A DNA stretch of 64,000 nucleotides, from assembly GCA_963576565.1 (NCBI GenBank), contig OY755045.1, positions 41,682,409-41,746,408 of the forward strand, given 5' to 3'. Positions within the stretch are counted from its first letter, which is position 1; the number at the start of each line of letters is the position of its first letter. The notes under the pieces are model-generated. The model was not told where the DNA came from. It made no database searches and saw only the letters and a program-made list of their open reading frames with translations. The DNA is from Aspidapion aeneum (Eukaryota > Arthropoda > Insecta > Coleoptera > Brentidae). Position numbers and translations under genes: made by a program. This document shows, piece after piece, positions 10,820-23,045 of this stretch.

Positions 10820-12080
10820 GGAACCATCGCAAGAAACCATGAAGAAACTCCACAAAAATAAAAAACGGAGTAACGGCAGAAATGCTCAAGTACGGTGGTA
10901 AAGTAGTTATACTTTCCATATTCTCCTGAATAAAATACTAAAAGAAAAAATAATCCCAAACAATTCTACACAAGAAACGCGTTAGAGCAGACCTCAAAAA
11001 CTATCCACTATAACACTCCTTAATGTAATTTATAAGCTTTTTATAAAAATATGAACAGATAAACTAATAACAAAATTTGACGGATATTTATCAAAGATCA
11101 AGCAGGTTTCAGTTCAGTTGACCACCCGGTAACCATGACAATCCTAATAGAACGAGCCAAAAAATACAACATTCCACTATAAAAGATTTTGATAGGATTG
11201 AGCACTGGGCAGTTAAAACATCATTCATTGATAGCCGAATAGATCTCAAATACACAGACTTAATAGCCAATCAAAATCCACGAAGGAACCAAGCTAATCC
11301 ACATAAGAAGTGTTAAATAGGGTGACGCAATATCCCCTAAACTATTAAGGTCTGGACCCTACAAGATGTTTTTAAAAACTTAGATTGGGAAGAAATAGGC
11401 ATTAAAGTAAGCGGACCAACTAAGATATGCTGATGATATCGCCTTAATAGCAGATAAAAAAGAAGAACTGATAAAAATGCTGGGAAAACTGGAGCTAAAA
11501 GTATAGGCTTGAGTATGAACTACACTAAAACCAAAATCACAGATGAAGATATCACGATCAGAATAAACCAAGAAAAAATAGAACAAGTAGAGGAATATAA
11601 TATATACCTGGGACCAAATTATTAAACTAAATAAAGAACCAAACAGCTAAAATCAAGAGACGAGTAAGATTGGCTTGGGCAGCATTCGGTAAATTAATAT
11701 ACATATTTAAGAATAAAAATATTCTCAGTACCTCAAAGCGAAAGTGTATAACCAATTTATCCTTCCTGTGCTTACCGATATGGATCCCAGACCTGGATAC
11801 TTACTTAAAGATCAACGAAAAATTAAGGAATGTCAGAGCAATACCAAAATTAAAATGAATGACAGAAAGACGATCGATGCAACAAATGTATTGTAAACTG
11901 GAGAACTTGGGAAAATAACAGAAGTAGGGGGAGACCCCAAATAAAGATTTAAAGAAACATTCGGGAACTAGATGGATGAACACGACGACAGACAGAGAAG
12001 AGTGGAAGATATTGGAGGAGGCCTATGTCCAAAGATGGATCGGAGAAGGGTAAATAGAGTAGATAGACAACAGTGCCGTA
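10820..12080 (+). pseudogene. Degraded RTE-like LINE reverse transcriptase
   Basis: Several plus-strand frames broken by stops and frameshifts together follow the order of a LINE reverse transcriptase. In order they are: NGVTAEMLKYGG near 10865, a DQAGFR-like block near 11095, DHPVTMTILIERA near 11120, DWEEIGIKV followed by a degraded ADDIALIADKKEEL catalytic block near 11385-11470, then IEQVEEYNIYLG near 11580 and EAYVQRWIGEG near 12020. No single frame spans more than about 60 codons, so this is an old non-functional copy. Boundaries are approximate. Confidence 0.7.
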
Positions 12081-12399
12081 TAAATATAAATTTCACGACA
12101 TGGATTGAAGAAGGCTAAATAGAATAGATAGAAAACAGTGCTGAATAAATTTCACGACAGGACTTGTAACAGAACTCGACAGGAGATCCACAGACCTAGG
12201 TCCTGCAGGACCCTCGGGTTTTTCCCTTTCAACTGATGTACCACGGTCTAGGACGCCATCATGTTTGTTTACAGGGTGTTCCAATTCGATTACTTATTTG
12301 AAAAATTACGAGTGCGTGAGACAAAGTGTGTAAGGCAGAGAAAACAAACGGCGTGCATCCAATTAAAAGTCGGTTAGGCAAAGTTTAGGGGACTGGCTA

Positions 12400-12927
12400 T
12401 CCTTTTTATGTACTTATGAATTGTATACTCGGGTGTCACATTTGATAAGACAGGAACAGACTGTAAAGAACTGGAATAAAGAATAGTAAAAGCAAAAAAG
12501 GTTATTGGATGTCTTAACAGTATTTTATGGAGCAGAGAGATAAAAAATAATGTAAAATTTAAGATATATAAAACAATGGTGAAAATCACGTTATTCTATG
12601 GAATAGAGACTTGTGTAACTGAAAAATACAAAACAAAAATGGATGGATGCAAGAAGAAGATCAATAAGTATATCTAGAACAGATCATATAAGAAATGAGA
12701 TCATAAAAGAAATAATGGGAATCGAGAGAAGCATAACGGATGACATCACTAAAAGACACCTGATATGGTACGGCCATGTACAACGAATGAACGACGAAAG
12801 ATTACCAAAGCACGTCCTAGAATGGCGACCAATAGAGCGTCCTAAACTGGAGTGGCAACAGTCAATCCAAAGATCAATGAGTCAAAAAAAACTGACAGAA
12901 GATGATTGTCAGGATCGAAGAAGGTGA
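12400..12927 (+). pseudogene. Second degraded RTE-like LINE 3' fragment
   Basis: Starts near a YSGVTFDKTGTDCKELE block (about 12425) with a stop soon after, and continues as KAKKVIGCLNSILWSREI and IYKTMVKITLFYGIETC. From 12643 an open frame carries HLIWYGHVQRMNDERLPKH and VLEWRPIERP, then ends at 12927. These are the same post-RT blocks as in the 8.2-9.0 kb fragments but much more diverged. It is a separate, older insertion or the 3' part of the same decayed element as 10820-12080. Confidence 0.7.
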
Positions 12928-12929
12928 AA

Positions 12930-13440
12930 AGTAAAAATAAAATTATATACCACACGGAGTATAGCTAGGTCTTCACTAACGAGCTGCCGCTGAAATCTTG
13001 TCTGGGATGATTCTTTAATTTTCTAAAATACGTTTTAAAATGAAATAGGGCATAGTAAAAATACAAAAATAAACCAAAAAATCCAAACCAAGGGAGAAAT
13101 AACAGCCGAAAAGGGAAAGGAGGGCCCCATGTCGCTTATTTCTCCGTTCTGATGCCCTTCGCTCGGTCGTCATGGAGATAGCTTCCAGCATTGGCTCAGC
13201 TTCACTTATTCAGCGCGTATAGCTTTCGCTTTAGGCTAAATATAATACACTAACTTACTCATGCAGAATTATTTATATATGAGGAGAGATAATCCAGTAG
13301 GTACCTGATAAAAGGGTTTAGTTTATTTTTAGGTCAAACAATTTTCAAACATTCAGAATGGAATAGTTAAAACATTGTTTGATTAAACTGCTCCTCAAAA
13401 AATTAGAAATATAAAAATAACACCAACTCCAATGAATTAT
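12930..13440. other. Unannotated stretch
   Basis: No coding motif, TIR or repeat recognised. Confidence 0.3.
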
Positions 13441-13831
13441 AGGGACATTTTGGGTCGCGTACTTTACCTCTTTGTTACCGTTATTGTTATAACTGAGTCT
13501 GCGCAGTAGCAGCATCTCGCTCCTTTTTTGTTATTTACGATAACGGCGCCCGGTACTTGCGATGGCCGTCCTTTAATGTTACTTTTTAAGGTTAGTTTTA
13601 TATTGTTTTTTTTTTAATGTAGCCGAATTTTTTACTAAAATTCGATAGTTTGGTTTGTAAAAAGCCATAAATCTAATAAAATTAATAAACAAAAAGGTGA
13701 AGGTGTGTGAAACTACTAAATTAACGTTTGTGTTATGCTTATCTTTAGTGTTCCAAAATCAATCTTTTTTGCCCTGAATGTTACTGTTATTCTTAGTAAC
13801 AATAACGGTTTAACTCACTCAAAATGTCCCT
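13441..13831. mobile_element. 391 bp TIR element, AGGGACATTTTG ends
   Basis: Left end AGGGACATTTTG and right end CAAAATGTCCCT are exact inverted repeats. Just inside, GTTACCGTTATTGTTA is mirrored by TAACAATAACGGTT. No coding capacity recognised. Confidence 0.6.
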
Positions 13832-14006
13832 AATATGTTGTTAATAACCGCAAAATTGCGGGCAAGAAATATCCGCACAGGAAAAAAGCGCACAATGAAA
13901 AACGCACACACGAAAAAAACGCACAAAACGAACAGTTTTATTTATAGATAAGAAAAAATGTATTCTGAAATTAGTACTTTTATGTAAGACAAACTTTGTT
14001 GCTTTG

Positions 14007-14522
14007 TTACTTTCCTAGCCCGCTCAGCAATGGCTAGAAAAGGTATTATTTTCGACGACAATTTTTATTTTTTTTTGAGGTTACGCCGAAAATGTGCTAG
14101 TTGGGTATATTTTGACCTATCTTAGCAATACCTTCGTGATGTCTGTCTGTGTGTCTGTTTTTAAAAGAGGATTTGGGTAATCAAAAACTTCGTAGAAGCT
14201 TTCGTTTCTGAAATATTTATAAAAGTATTTTCAAGGCTGATATAGCGTGGAGTCAGCGGCGTAGCGTGCCTGAAGGGGCGGCGGGCCGACAGCTAAAAAG
14301 GGCGCCCCTCAAAAATCTTGGACCAAAAAAAAAGGTCATCATGTCTTTAGTTCCCTTTGCCGCCCTTTCAAATTGCCGTTGCCGACCTTGCTACTTAATA
14401 AAGCTTAGGGCGCTTCGGCCACCCATGGGGCGCCAGTACCCTCGGGGCGGGGGGGGGGCGACAAACCCCCCGCGCCCTTCACGCTACGCCACTGCGTGGA
14501 GTTGCTAATGGGCTAGGAAAGG
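14007..14522. mobile_element. CCTTCCTAGC-end element, copy 1, with nested MITE
   Basis: Left end TTACTTTCCTAGCCCGC and right end GGGCTAGGAAAGGA are inverted copies of one terminal repeat. The interior shares AAAACTTCGTAGAAGCTTTC and TTTCAAGGCTGATATA with the elements at 21440-21726 and 54985-55341. A hAT-like MITE (14254-14494) is inserted near its right end. Confidence 0.6.
14254..14494. mobile_element. 241 bp hAT-like MITE with 8 bp target duplication
   Basis: Begins CAGCGGCGTAGCGTG, ends CACGCTACGCCACTG, and is flanked by CGTGGAGT on both sides (14246-14253 and 14495-14502). The 8 bp duplication and CAGNGGCGTAGC ends are diagnostic of hAT. It is GC-richer than its surroundings. Confidence 0.85.
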
Positions 14523-15215
14523 ATGCTGCCAAACTAAAAAATAAGTTATGTGTCTGAGAGGGGGCGGGCCAGGCCCTCTCCCCCCCCCTGGTTCCGCCAC
14601 TGTAACTCATTGCATAACCTAACCAACCAAAAAAAGGAAAAAAATTTTCGATAAAAAATTATACGAAATTCAAAAGTTTTGGTTTGTTTTAACCAGAGTT
14701 AAAAAATTTTATAACCAGTTCGCCTCTGATAAATTTAAAAAAAAATCAAAAAAATTAAGTTGAGACTTTTTGGAAAGAATGGCGACCATAGAACAATTTC
14801 TGCAATATTAAGAATAAAAAATTTTGTCGCAGGCAAAAATGTTTGAAAAATTCGTTACTATATGGAAAAAATCGCGCATTAGAAAAAATTTTTAGGAAAA
14901 ACGAAAAAAATTGGCGCTCTTCATGTAATTTTTTTTAAATTAGGTAGGTACTTTTCCATAAAATGGCGCCGCAGAAGAAGATTTTAGAACAATAAATTGA
15001 TTCATGATTAAATGGACCCAAACATTTTCGGGAAAAATGGCACGAAACGGAAGGAAAAGTATGGGTTAGTTTCAAAAGTATTTGTGCCGCAGTTGGAAAA
15101 TTTCACGGACTTACTCAGTTCGCCTTTGATAAATTATGCTCATTTAGTTTGGGAGGCCGAATTTTGAGCTTGGATGGCTGTCTTTCCCCTAGTTGCGTTC
15201 CTGTGGCATACGCTG
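14523..15215. other. Unannotated AT-rich stretch
   Basis: Includes a TCTGAGAGGGGGCGGGCC patch ending GTTCCGCCACTG near 14602, probably the right end of a decayed hAT-like element. Otherwise AT-rich with no recognised feature. Confidence 0.3.
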
Positions 15216-15909
15216 TTCAGGGTGGCCCATTTTTGGTGATGTTGAATCAAAAAATCAATTATTATAAAAGATAGAGGACTGGGGATTTCACATTACTCAA
15301 ATTTTTACAGAAGAAAAAATATGTCAAAAGTATTTTTCAAGCTCTTGTAGTTTTGAAGCGACGAAGGAAAATTCAAAAATTCGGAATCCCAGAAATCCAT
15401 TATTGGGGCAGATATTTCAATTCTGTTAAAACTTCTCTACAGAAAATTGATTCTGTGAATGAAATGACGTCAAAAAAATAAAGAAAAAAATACGGACCTA
15501 GATTTTTTTTTAATTTTATTTTTTTTGCTTTTTTTAGTGGTTAGTTGCTGACCTAATGTGTACCAAAAAACTGAAAAAAGACTCTAGGTCCGTATTTAAC
15601 TTATTAATACTTTTTCTGAAATCTCGAATCCGACTCAACGGACCAAAAATTTGACAACGTCATTTTATTGACAGGATTAACTTTCAGTAGAGAAGTTTAA
15701 ACAAAACTAAAATATCTGCACTAAGAGCAAAGATATGGACAATTTTTGAATTTTCCTTCGCAAATCCAAAACTACAAGCTCTGGAAAAAAAATTGTCATA
15801 TTTTTTTAGGTCTCGAAAGTTGAGGACAGTAGTGTGAAGTCCTCAGGTCTCTATCTGTTACAATACCTGAATTTCCCATTCAGTACCATCAAAAATGGGA
15901 CACCCTGTA
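15216..15909. mobile_element. About 700 bp foldback element, CAGGGTG ends
   Basis: Left half and reverse complement of right half align almost to the centre at about 15540. Landmarks include CAGGGTGGCCCATTTTTG versus CAGGGTGTCCCATTTTTG at the ends, GAAGGAAAATTCAAAAATT at 15363 and its mirror at 15745, and ATACGGACCTAGA at 15492 and its mirror at 15580. The arms are about 320 bp each and diverged. No coding frame. Confidence 0.7.
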
Positions 15910-16840
15910 CACCTATAAGTTCGCTCTATGTACCTGAGGTATGGCGATGCCTAAAGCATAGAGTAAGATAGCCTAATTACTTACTCTATGCCTAAAGTGT
16001 TAGACATTCATAAAAGTTTCCAAAAATAAAGTTATCTGTGCCATTGTATCCCCCAAACAACCCCTCGGGGAGTTCGAAAATAGGGTAGATGACGCGCCCC
16101 GTGCTTGGCCTAAATATGTCACCGCACTTTCAAAGGCACAGAGGAAGAACGTTACAGATCGAGACTAATAAAAATAATTCTGGAGGCACGATATTTTTAT
16201 TTTTAAAACATATTGGTTTTTATTTTATTTTAGGCATTTCTTTTTCATTTATATATTATATGAAATTCGGTAGCCCTCTGCAATGCAGTGGATCACACAC
16301 TGACTCGATGCGACGGCGACGTGATGAGTGGCCCACTCATTGAAACCCAAAGCAGCGTCGAACACGCTGCCTCTTTTCTCTTGGCTCCCTCAAATAGAGT
16401 TAGATTTTATCTGCAGCCTATATGAGCAACAGTGACAGGGTCAATGTTGGGCATTCTAGCGTTGTTTAAATGGGAAAAATCAAAGCAATTTTATGCCTGG
16501 CACAGGCAATCAGATAGTCGTATTACTCGCATTGTTTTTGTGCGTGGGGTATGGACGTTTTAATTTACGCCCTTTACAATACATTTTATTTATATTAGCA
16601 GAACTTTTTGACAAATTTTGAGTCATTTCATGGCGGAATTCGGGTGGAAATTGGTAAGTTTCTTTTAAAAAAATAGAATTAGAAACCCCAAACATAATAG
16701 TAGTAGGTAGGTTGTTTAATGACTTGTGGGTAAACATTGGGCGCAACACCCCGATTTTTTTTTACTCACTCGAAAATGAGGTACGAAACTCAAACTTTGC
16801 ACAGTCGTACATCTTTATAGAGTTAACAAATTAGTTACGA
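15910..16840. other. Unannotated stretch
   Basis: No gene supported. Contains GC-richer patches near 16080-16380 without a recognisable protein motif. Confidence 0.3.
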
Positions 16841-17760
16841 AATTTCAAAAAACGTCGAAACTGCCACTCAGTCTATCACTCATGTATAGATCATCAAAAT
16901 TCTACTGTATAGTTTTTGCAAATTCAGTTGAACAAAGATAAAAGCCGACCATCGGCATATCCTTTAAAGAAAGTGACATGGGCGGCGGTAGATATACTTA
17001 TGAAAATTATTTCATTTAATTATGGCGTAAATTAAAGAAATGAAAATAGATAATAAAACTTTCTATTCCTACACCTACAGAAACGACACTGATTTATTTT
17101 CTAACTCTGCATACTGCCGACTAAAGGGGTCCCGCAATTAAAAGCGCATCTCAAAAAAATCTGCCAATCAGGTGCCGTCTATCCACCTGTGCTGGGTCGG
17201 TCGGAAAACAAATACTTTGTGCTCGGACCGCAAAGAGCCGCGCCTTTTCTCTGTCGGTAGGGTTGAAATTATACCAGGAAGATTTTATATGAATTTGGAT
17301 AACTTTTGAAGGGCAGAATGAAGCAAAATTTCATGAAATCCATTGAACCACGTATTCGGAGTTATTCAAGTGATTTTGCAAATAGTATACTTCCAGACAT
17401 GCTACAAAGCTGAAATTTGGCAGACTGATAGAAATTATCACCAAACCCTTGAAAAAAAATCAAAAAACCCCAAAATTCTAATTTACTTTCGTCCCCTATT
17501 ATTGAAAAGTAACTTTGCACACTTCCAGAAACGCTAGAGAGCGGAGCTTTGGAAGACTGATTGGAACTATGATAATACTATAGGAAAAAATTTAAGAACA
17601 CCAAAATTATAATTTACTTCCCTCCCCTATAAATATAAAGTTTTGTAAAAGTAGCAATGCCCACTTCCGGAAAAGCTGGAGAGCTGAGCTTCAGAAGGCT
17701 GATAGGAACTATGGTTAGACCATGGGAAAAAATTAAAAAACCTCAAAATTTTAAATAGGG
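16840..17760. repeat. Repeat related to the right arm at 33.3-33.45 kb, interrupted
   Basis: CATGTATAGATCATCAAAAT at 16880 and CCAGACATGCTACAAAG at 17391 are adjacent in inverted orientation at 33382-33460, so they belong to one repeat. Here they are separated by an inserted element (about 16909-17388). Confidence 0.6.
16909..17388. mobile_element. About 480 bp TIR element inserted in the repeat
   Basis: Left end AGTTTTTGCAAATTCAGTTG and the reverse complement of the right end ACTATTTGCAAAATCACTTG are inverted copies. Comparison with 33.4 kb shows the joined, uninserted form, supporting the insertion. Confidence 0.55.
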
Positions 17761-17811
17761 CGTTGCAAAAGTTTTGAACAATACTCCGCACATTTTTACT
17801 ACTTTAAAACA

Positions 17812-17984
17812 AATTTCAAAATGAAAGGTTCTTACTAGTTTGGAAACGTTTTTCTAAACTTGGCTATTACGGCTGCAAATGACTCTTAGGCACAGTGCTA
17901 AATTGAAAGAAATTTGGCTGTAATAGCAAAGTTTAAAAAAACATTTCCAAACTAGTAAGAACCTTTCATTTTGAAATTTGTATT
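17812..17984. repeat. Hairpin with arms of about 65 bp
   Basis: The segment AATTTCAAAATGAAAGGTTC then TTACTAGTTTGGAAA at the left is mirrored near-perfectly at 17915-17984. The arms also include the TTGGCTxTxATxGC segment. MITE-like foldback, no coding capacity. Confidence 0.75.
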
Positions 17985-19584
17985 GGAGAACTTGGCTTTA
18001 CTTTCACTTCAATTCTTTTTGCACCTATAATAAGTTTATTTGAACAGATATTTTGGCTGTAAGAGGAAAAGTCTGAAAATGGTCCAGAAAGGTCTGGAAA
18101 TGTTTTGGAAAAGTTTGAAAAGGTCTGAAAATGTTCAGGAATGTTCAGAAAAATACTCATTGTCATTGGATAATCCTGAAAATATTCTGGATAAGTTAAA
18201 GAAAAGTTTGTAAATGTTATAAAAATGTTCAAGGAAATTCTAGGAGTTTAAAAGAGATAACCCGTTTCAACTTTACACAGAAAGTTTGTACCGTAAAAAT
18301 AGAAAGTAGCTCGTATAGGTACTACCTTACCATTTTGGCCTTATTGGGTTTTTTTGAGAACAAAAGTAACCGTTGTGAAACAATATGAATGATAATGATG
18401 AAGTTTGAAACGGAAATATGAAAACTGGATACCTATTACTATACTTGATGTTGTATTAAAGTGGCACCGCGTCATCAAAACCGTGATGGGCTGGAAGGGA
18501 GTAGACGGGTACATACAGTGGCCCGCACTTCCTGTAATTTTTTTATTGGTATTGATTCCCAAACCGAGGCACTGCACTAATTAGTCATTAGCTTACTATT
18601 TTACTTGCTTTTTATTTATGTCTTCTTCTAAACGATTTTATTAGAAAGGAACATATATACTCTTGTCTGGTTGTTACGAACATATTGATTTAGCTGGGAT
18701 TTGACGTTGTCTATTCGATGTTGTTTTGACTGTTTTGATGTCAAACAAATTGGGACCGACTTTTTACAAAACAAATTACCGTTTTTGCAACTAAATCAAT
18801 ATTTGCGCACATTTTAATATAATTTTGGATTCTCTTTTATGTTTCGGATCTTTATTTATTAGGTAAGTACCTATTTTGTCTCTCCTTTAAAAGGTCTCAG
18901 TGTTTTATTATAGATATATAAAGCGGCACACTGCAGGTACAAAGTGAAACAACAATTTTTTAAGGCTTCTTTACTTAGATTTTGCCACAAAATTTGGTTT
19001 ACCATAGCTATGACGCGGTGCCACTTATATACATACTCAACTATAGGTAACTTTAAAGGAACTATTTTTCATAAAATCTTTTATTCCGAAAATAGAGTAA
19101 CATCTTAAACTCTTAATTAGGATATATTTAGTGAAAGATACTGGACGCCTACAACAAAATCTATTTCTCTAAAAAAGGCGCTACTAATGGGACCTATTTC
19201 TGACAGGGACATTAATAAAAATAAGCTTAATCATTACATTAAATGAAAACAAAGGTTACTCTAATCATCAGTCAAAGATTCTGAGTCCACGGGGCTCTGA
19301 TATTAAAAAAACAACTTGCAAAATGACAGACGGAAATAAGGCCCACTACACCTGAAAGATCTACTGAGCCTTATTTCTAAAAAAAAGATAACAATTTAGA
19401 AACAGTGACTTACTGATTCAAATAACTTGCGTTACATTTGCTACAAAACTTTTGCCGCAGTAGACGTTCAAGAACGGACGAAAATGTATGAAATCGTGCT
19501 GTTTTCGCCTTAATACTAACGATTAAACGAGAGGAGAGCGCTTGATAGTTTGTTTACAGCGGCCCCACCTAAGATATTAGACTT
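17985..19584. other. Unannotated AT-rich stretch
   Basis: Degenerate GGTCTGAAAATG-type short repeats at 18060-18240. Nothing recognisable as a gene in the remainder. Confidence 0.3.
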
Positions 19585-19852
19585 TTATTGGAATAAAACC
19601 TGACTTTATTTTAAAATCGACCCTATGGTGACAGATTTACATATAGAAAGCAGCTGCTCTCCTTCAAAATTCGGCTTTTGTTTATTTAAAAACCGGATTT
19701 ATTAGTGTCGGTATTTATTAAATGAAAGTTAGCGTCTTTATAATTAAATTTGGCTTTGGTATGTCAATTTTAAGAGGTCAGCTGTTAGTTTTCTGTGTAA
19801 ATGTGTCAAAATAAAGTCGACTCTAAAATAAAGTCAGGTTTTATTCCAATAA
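19585..19852. mobile_element. 268 bp MITE, TTATTGGAATAAAACCTGAC ends
   Basis: The 36 bp ends are inverted repeats with two or three differences. The interior words TTGGTATGTCAATTTTAAGAG and CAGCTGTTAGTTTTC also occur at 22.9 and 33.7 kb, defining a family of three copies in the window. Confidence 0.7.
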
Positions 19853-20630
19853 GGCCCTATTTACTCCGCCAGTTGGTGCATGGCGTGTCACAGACTTATG
19901 CAAAGTGGGCCTTATTACCAGCTGGTCCTTATTCTCTACATAAGGTACATCCATCTCAGAAATTTTTTAAAATTCCCGAAACAAGTCTATTTAATAATTC
20001 GTTGAAAACATATTTTGCGGTGATTCTTTATTTCTTATTTTATAACTTTTTTAATTTATTTTTTATCGCTTTATGCTAAATTTGGAAATTTGAAAGCAAA
20101 TATCTCAAAAACGAATCAATGGATTTTGGAAATTTTAACACGGTATTGAAGATATTCAAGAGACCTTCAAAACATGCTATTACTAGACCCATTTTTCCTA
20201 TTCAAAATATAGAGAAAAAGTTTGTTTAGGGCTATAAAGCGAATGTCGAAATCGGTTTTTCAATATCTCTTCCAATTCTGAAATAGAACCTAATGGAATG
20301 TTCTGGAATATTTCAAGACAGCGCAATGGCCCCTTTCGCAAACAAAATCGATGCGTTCGAGGGTTTTTTCAAAAATTTACACAAAATACCACAAAAAGCT
20401 TTTTTTATACATTAAACAAGAACTCGTATATCATTATTTTTACACAGCAACTTTCGTCCGGATTTTTGCTGTATTTTTCTTATTCTCTGTTTTGGCACAC
20501 GGATGTTGTTTCTTTTGATTTATGCCCTTGCGGGTCTGGCTGATCCAAATTGTCCATAGCATAGGAGAGAAAATGGATCACTCGCCATAATGGTAGTCAG
20601 TGACGTAGAAATGCTATCTGCTCCAATTAT
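19853..20630. other. Unannotated stretch
   Basis: No motif or repeat boundary recognised. Short open frames at 19801-20079 and 20298-20543 lack any conserved feature. Confidence 0.3.
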
Positions 20631-21394
20631 AAAATACTCTGCCAATATATGGGCCCCTAAGCTCACACTAGGTACTATAGTTATGTGAGCTAATATAACT
20701 AAAAACTGAAATATATTTTATTCAACTCCACACTAAATTACCTTTTGTTTGATACCACACAAGCCATGTTTTGACTTAAACTCAAATTTTTGAAATCCAC
20801 CCCCACCCTTAAAAAAAACAAAAACTAAAATGTATTTTGTTGAACTCCGGACTTAATTACCTTTTGTTTGATATCACACACGCCATATTTTCACTTAAAC
20901 TCTAATTTTTGAAATATACCCCCACCCTTTTTTTTTAAATAAATTAATATGTATTTTGTTTAACTCCAGACTCAATTACCTTTCGTTTGATATCACACAC
21001 GCCATATTTTCACATAAACTCTAAGTTTTGAAATCTATCCCCACCCTTTTATTTGGTTTGTGTTCGGTGGATTTTGTTCATTTTTAAATGGGACCATCTC
21101 GACGCAAGACCCAGCCCAGGTACCAAATTTCATTAAAATCGGCCAAGCGGTTTTTGAGTTATGCGCGTTGGTCGTTACAGACAGACATACAGACACACAG
21201 ACAGACAGACAGACAGACAGACATACAGACAGACAGACAGACAGACAGACAGACGGCGCAACAAAAAAGTTTCAAAATCATCTGAAACGCAAAGATATAT
21301 AAAAAATTTTGAAATCGGAGCAACTTTTTTTTTCTCGAAAAAATTAGGATCACCATAGCTCACACTACTATAGTATAGTATATGTGTGAGCTAA
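20631..21394 (+). mobile_element. CAGA-rich element, copy 1
   Basis: Starts AAATACTCTGCCAATATATG and ends at AGCTCACACTACTATAG then TGTGTGAGCT. The terminal zones hold AGCTCACAC / GTGTGAGCT inverted motifs. Internally it has several units starting AAAATGTATTTTGTT and containing TTACCTTTxGTTTGATA then CCACCCTT. These are followed by ACCAAATTTCATTAAAATCG then a GCGGTTTTTGAGTTATGCGC block and a (CAGA)n tract. Two more copies are at 29971-30725 and (inverted) 30936-31563. Open frames through it are by-products of the repeat. Confidence 0.8.
21176..21254. repeat. (CAGA)n microsatellite
   Basis: About 80 bp of ACAGACAG with a few CATACAGA variants, an integral part of the surrounding element. The corresponding tract in the second copy is shorter (about 50 bp at 30531-30582). 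Confidence 0.9.
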
Positions 21395-21439
21395 AAGCTT
21401 TTTTGGGAACATACACACACACATAAACCGTTCTATTTT

Positions 21440-21726
21440 TACCTTCCTAGCCCGCGCAGCAATGGCTAGAGAAGGAAATGAACCGATTTTTACCAAAATT
21501 TTCAGGTAAATAGTGTTCGACACTCTAACGAGCTGATTAGATTATGGTCAAAATCCATTAATGCTAATGACAGTTTTTTGACAATTAAAAATTTTGCTTA
21601 ATAATTTGTGTTACAACCAAAAAATTGATAGGAACTTTAGTTTCTGAGATATTCACAAAAAACTGTTTTCAAGGCTGATATAACATGGCTTCACTTGAAG
21701 TGTGCTAATAGGCTAGCTAGGAAGGT
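21440..21726. mobile_element. CCTTCCTAGC-end element, copy 2
   Basis: TACCTTCCTAGC at the left is mirrored by GCTAGGAAGGTA at the right. The interior GACACTCTAACGAGCTG and CCATTAATGCTAATGACAG match the element at 55.0-55.3 kb closely. Confidence 0.75.
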
Positions 21727-22131
21727 ATCAGATCTGAAAAGATTTCTAACTTTTTCCTCTGCGAAAATTCTTAAAAATGTCAATTTAGGGATTGTAAAAA
21801 AGTCTTTAAATAGCAACATAAAATATTTTGCTTATATCTAAAGATTTTCTGATATCGAACATGATCGACTGCGCACTCTATTAGGAATCACTTTCAAGAG
21901 TTTTCGCAGAGGAAAAGTTTAAAAATAATAAAATAGACAGGTCTACAATGTCGACTAATACACTCATAGGTTGAATGTTATGTCCTCCTTGAAACCAAAA
22001 ACCACCTTGTTAAAAATAGTTTAAAAAAATAACATGAAATAATAACGGACTTCTTCCCGTTATCAATTCCCAGTCAATACTCAAAAGTACTAATTTAATC
22101 CAGTGCCTAATATTGATTTTTATTTGATGTC

Positions 22132-22560
22132 GTTATAGGAACATCGACAACGACCAACGTTTCCAGAAGCTTTGGCGATCTGTTGGATCAATTGAAATCT
22201 TTTTACTTTTTAGACGATTAGTAGGGATATCCGACAGATTCCCCTATGGAGGGGCTGTCAAAGCCTCAAGAGTGAGTAAAAGAGCTGCATGCAAATTGTA
22301 ATGCCACCTAATTGACAATATCTCTGCTGAAGCCTTAAGGTAAGACAACAACCCTTTGCACCCTTGAAATTCGTGCCATGGTCGCTGTAGATATCGTTGC
22401 AGCATTCACGACGAGCGACGAATCTTTGAAAGCAACTGAAATTGCCTCCGAGGACAAGGTCTGACACAGCTTTAAAGTGTATGGCCTTGGTGGACATACA
22501 AACCAATATACAGACATATCCCTATTACGCCTAGACATAGTAGTTATAAATGGGGTAATG
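22132..22560 (-). pseudogene. BEL/Pao integrase fragment A
   Basis: The minus-strand frames between 22258 and 22538 show the integrase core signature of BEL/Pao elements, split across frames. One frame carries RDMSVYWFVCPPRPYTLK and another STKAIHFKAVSDLVLGG, FQRFVARRECCNDIYSDHG and TNFKGA. In the intact copy at 46.3-51.6 kb the corresponding blocks are the 'VCLF..KAVHLELVSD' and 'RRFIARRGLCSKISSDCGTNF' segments. Frameshifts and the short length make this a dead fragment. A paralogous fragment lies at 23655-24090. Confidence 0.75.
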
Positions 22561-22799
22561 GTATAGGTTTTACCTTGGATTAGTTGTATCTGGCTTTACT
22601 CTAGCACACCTAAAATACTTGGAAAGAACACTATGCATTAGTCGACCAATGGATATTGTAAAGTATGATGAATTATTATTATCCTTTATTATGCATTGAT
22701 GCCAACTTTTTGTGGACTAATACAACCTGAATCACTTTTAATGTGCTATTACTATTTTGAAAATACCTACAAAAAAACGCTATTGAAAAAGTAACATGA

Positions 22800-23045
22800 A
22801 ATAATGCCGGGCACTATTCTGACAGTTTCGCATTAAAATAACTGCTGTCTTCTTTCAAAATAAGGCCTTTGTGTTTTATATGAGCCTGAATTAATAGTGC
22901 CGCCCACTATTAATGGAAAATAAACGACTGGATTTAGAAATTCGATTTTGGTATGTCAATTTTGAAAGATCAACTGTCAGTTTTCAATGAAAAACTGTCA
23001 GAATGGTGCTTGGGACTATTATTACCTGGCTTTATTGCAATAAGT
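22800..23045. mobile_element. TTATTG-AATAAAGCC MITE, copy 2
   Basis: The right end reverse complement begins TTATTGCAATAAAGCCAGG, and the left end TGAAATAATGCCGGGCACTA is its diverged partner. Shares TTGGTATGTCAATTTTGAAA and CAACTGTCAGTTTTCAAT with the copies at 19.6 and 33.6 kb. Confidence 0.6.

Noticed and set aside
21060..21358. Overlapping open frames with QTDRQTDRQTD runs on both strands
   Set aside because: Produced by the (CAGA)n tract in a repeated element; all frames stay open in such a tract.
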